Assembly: GCA_029865515.1 (NCBI GenBank)
Contig: JAOUGQ010000174.1
Location: 1 to 6,345, forward strand
Reading direction: 5' to 3'
Length of the DNA stretch: 6,345 bases
Source of the DNA: Nitrospirota bacterium
GTDB lineage: Bacteria > Nitrospirota > Nitrospiria > Nitrospirales > UBA8639
The position numbers were made by a program, and so were the translations under genes. A model generated the notes under the pieces. That model did not search any database, had not been told where the DNA came from, and saw only the letters and a list, made by a program, of their open reading frames with translations. Shown piece by piece: positions 4,952 through 6,345 of the stretch. Position 1 is the stretch's first letter. Every line of letters starts with the position of its first letter.

Positions 4952-6190
4952 ATGGCCTCTCAAACGGTCACCCTCCAAGGACATATCATCGATTCACTTA
5001 TCCTGGCGAAGGTCTTGGATACCATCGTCATGCTGGGGGGGACATTTACGCTCTCAGAAGTCGCGGTGGGGATCAAACGGGAAGATCCTTCTCATGCCAC
5101 AATCCGTATCGAAGCGCCCACCACCAAGCTACTTCAGGATATCCTGACCACCATTCAGCCTCATGGGGCAATAGTGGAAACCGAGCAGGATTGTACGGTA
5201 GCGCCGGCTCCGGCCAATGGCATTTTGCCCGAGGATTTTTACGCAACATCTCACCTCTCGACTCAAATACGGTGGCAGGGAAACTGGATCGATGTTTCGC
5301 AACCCGAAATGGATTTGGCCATCGTGGTGAAGACTGCTCCCCTATCCGCACACATGATCCCGATGGGATCGGTGAAAAAAGGCGATCTGGTCGTCACGGG
5401 GCGTCAAGGGATCCGGGTCTTCCCGCTGGAGCGGCCAAAAGAACGGGACGTCTTCGGTTTCATGGAAGCCCAGGTTTCTTCCGAACGTCCTCACCGCCAT
5501 ATCATCGCAGATGTCGCCAAGCGGATAAAATCCATTCAAAAGCGGCGGCAGGAGGGCAACGGGTCAGCCAAGGTGTTGTTTGCCGGTGGTCCCGCCATCA
5601 TCCATGCAGGGGGGCGTGAAGCCCTGGCGTGGATCATCGAGTCCGGATTCATCCATGTGCTGTTTTGCGGGAATGCCCTGGCCGCTCATGACATGGAAGC
5701 CAGCTTGTATGGGACGTCCTTAGGATACAGTTTGGGAATCGGCCGTTCCGTGCCCCACGGACATGAGCACCACCTTCGCACGATCAATCGGGTACGGGAG
5801 ATGGGAAGTATTCAACACGCGGTCACAAGCGGCATCATCAAAGAAGGAATCATGGCGGCCTGTGTGCGACAGGGTGTCCGGATGGTATTGGCTGGAACGA
5901 TTCGGGACGACGGACCACTGCCTGAGGTCATCACCGATTCCATCAAAGCGCAAGAGGCCATGCGCGCCGCGCTTCCGGGTGTGGAATTAGCCTTGCTGGT
6001 CGCGTCCACCCTGCATGCCGTGGCAACAGGAAATTTGCTGCCGGCGTCAGTGCCAACCGTCTGTGTCGATATCAATCCCGCTGTTCCCACCAAACTCAGT
6101 GACCGGGGAAGCTTTCAAGCCGTCGGCCTGGTCATGGATTCCTCTTCTTTCCTTCGGGAACTGGCCCGGGAACTCGGCTGGAAGGGATAA
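4952..6190 (+). CDS. TIGR00300 / LOR-SDH domain protein, probable ornithine cyclodeaminase
   Basis: Full-length 412-residue cytoplasmic enzyme of the TIGR00300 family, homologous to archaeal ornithine cyclodeaminases and the C-terminal half of cyanobacterial AgrE/ArgZ. Predicted reaction: ornithine to proline plus ammonia, with bound NAD. Residues 1-100 are the LOR/SDH conserved region (VTLQGHIIDSLILAKVLDTI, then EVAVGIKREDPSHATIRI). A linker with GDLVVTGRQGIRVFP (144-158) follows. The C-terminal part has family blocks: VLFAGGPAIIHAGGREALAW (208-227), FCGNALAAHDMEASLYG (238-254), GHEHHLRTINRVREMGSI (270-287), VLAGTIRDDGPLPEV (312-326), HAVATGNLLP (355-364) and CVDINPAVPTKLSDRGSFQA (371-390). 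It is not the mu-crystallin type of cyclodeaminase. The start at 4952 matches the family N-terminus but lacks a Shine-Dalgarno. The next gene, 15 nt away, encodes the expected arginine-side partner, so arginine/ornithine catabolism or nitrogen storage is the best context-based role. Confidence 0.9.
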   Translation: MASQTVTLQGHIIDSLILAKVLDTIVMLGGTFTLSEVAVGIKREDPSHATIRIEAPTTKLLQDILTTIQPHGAIVETEQDCTVAPAPANGILPEDFYATSHLSTQIRWQGNWIDVSQPEMDLAIVVKTAPLSAHMIPMGSVKKGDLVVTGRQGIRVFPLERPKERDVFGFMEAQVSSERPHRHIIADVAKRIKSIQKRRQEGNGSAKVLFAGGPAIIHAGGREALAWIIESGFIHVLFCGNALAAHDMEASLYGTSLGYSLGIGRSVPHGHEHHLRTINRVREMGSIQHAVTSGIIKEGIMAACVRQGVRMVLAGTIRDDGPLPEVITDSIKAQEAMRAALPGVELALLVASTLHAVATGNLLPASVPTVCVDINPAVPTKLSDRGSFQAVGLVMDSSSFLRELARELGWKG

Positions 6191-6205
6191 CAGGATTTTC
6201 AAGTC

Positions 6206-6345
6206 ATGAGCCGTTTGTTGATGTGCGCGCCGGATTATTTCGGCATCGAATATGAAATAAACCCGTGGATGCGGATATCCAATCAATCCAATGGAGATTG
6301 CGCGAGGACCCAATGGCAGGCACTGACCCGGGTTTTGGAACAAGA
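6206..6345 (+). CDS. Guanidine-modifying enzyme (amidinotransferase / arginine dihydrolase type), 3' end missing
   Basis: Only the first 46 codons are in the window; the frame is open to the right edge. The start reads MSRLLMCAPDYFGIEYEI, followed by NPWM and, after a short loop, ARTQWQALTRVLEQ. The pattern hydrophobic-strand, C-x-P-D-Y/F-F, I-x-Y-E-I-N-P-W-M is the N-terminus of the arginine deiminase-like (GME) superfamily as found in the dihydrolase domain of AgrE/ArgZ and in proteins annotated amidinotransferase or DDAH. The catalytic Cys and His lie beyond the window, so activity cannot be judged. AGGA at 6192-6195, 10 nt before the ATG, is a weak Shine-Dalgarno. The gene starts 15 nt after the cyclodeaminase stop, so the two are almost certainly cotranscribed. 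Predicted reaction by context: arginine to ornithine, CO2 and two ammonia. Arginine deiminase or dimethylarginine hydrolase are alternatives. Confidence 0.85.
   Translation, partial: MSRLLMCAPDYFGIEYEINPWMRISNQSNGDCARTQWQALTRVLEQ

Noticed and set aside
5191..5619. 142-codon open frame on the plus strand inside the cyclodeaminase gene
   Set aside because: The overlapping TIGR00300 protein is continuous and motif-complete here; the alternative is Arg/Gly/His-rich and unrecognisable.

Overview
The window reads as ordinary chromosomal DNA from a free-living Gram-negative bacterium. It is moderately GC-rich, uses TTG and GTG starts alongside ATG, and packs genes with short gaps on both strands. 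The gene set is a DrrAB-like ABC exporter, a SirB1-type transglutaminase-like protein with a HEAT-like front end, an RNase Z-like metallo-hydrolase, and a two-gene version of the cyanobacterial arginine dihydrolase/ornithine cyclodeaminase. It reminds me of Nitrospirota (Nitrospira-like) genomes. That placement is recall, not proof. I see no phage, insertion sequence, CRISPR array, tRNA or rRNA.

Layout. 2-1648 (+): the end of an ABC ATPase gene cut by the left edge, then its six-helix permease, probably one operon. 1735-2610 (+): a SirB1/transglutaminase-like protein starting at TTG. 2634-3386 (-): an MBL-fold hydrolase starting at GTG, convergent with the previous gene and divergent from the next. 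3435-4070 (+): a membrane-anchored HEAT-repeat protein. 4093-4722 (-): an exported protein of unknown function with one EF-hand-like calcium loop. 4723-4951: the largest gap (about 230 bp), a divergent regulatory region with a 12-bp tandem repeat, an inverted repeat and an extended -10 element facing each way. 4952-6190 (+): the TIGR00300 / LOR-SDH family enzyme (ornithine cyclodeaminase type). 6206-6345 (+): the first 46 codons of a guanidine-modifying (amidinotransferase / arginine dihydrolase type) enzyme, cut by the right edge. No gene-free stretch exceeds 300 bases.

How the genes work together. Two pairs are clear. The ATPase and permease form one exporter of unknown substrate. The last two genes match the two halves of the fused cyanobacterial enzyme AgrE/ArgZ, here as separate genes in reversed order 15 nt apart. 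The predicted route is arginine to ornithine (releasing CO2 and ammonia) and then ornithine to proline (releasing ammonia). The middle genes are single transcription units whose connection to each other is not evident.

The most useful observations are the split arginine-to-proline module, the EF-hand in the unknown exported protein, the revised TTG start of that protein, the probably leaderless start of the cyclodeaminase gene, and the repeat cluster in the divergent spacer. Nothing here proves a wholly new system.
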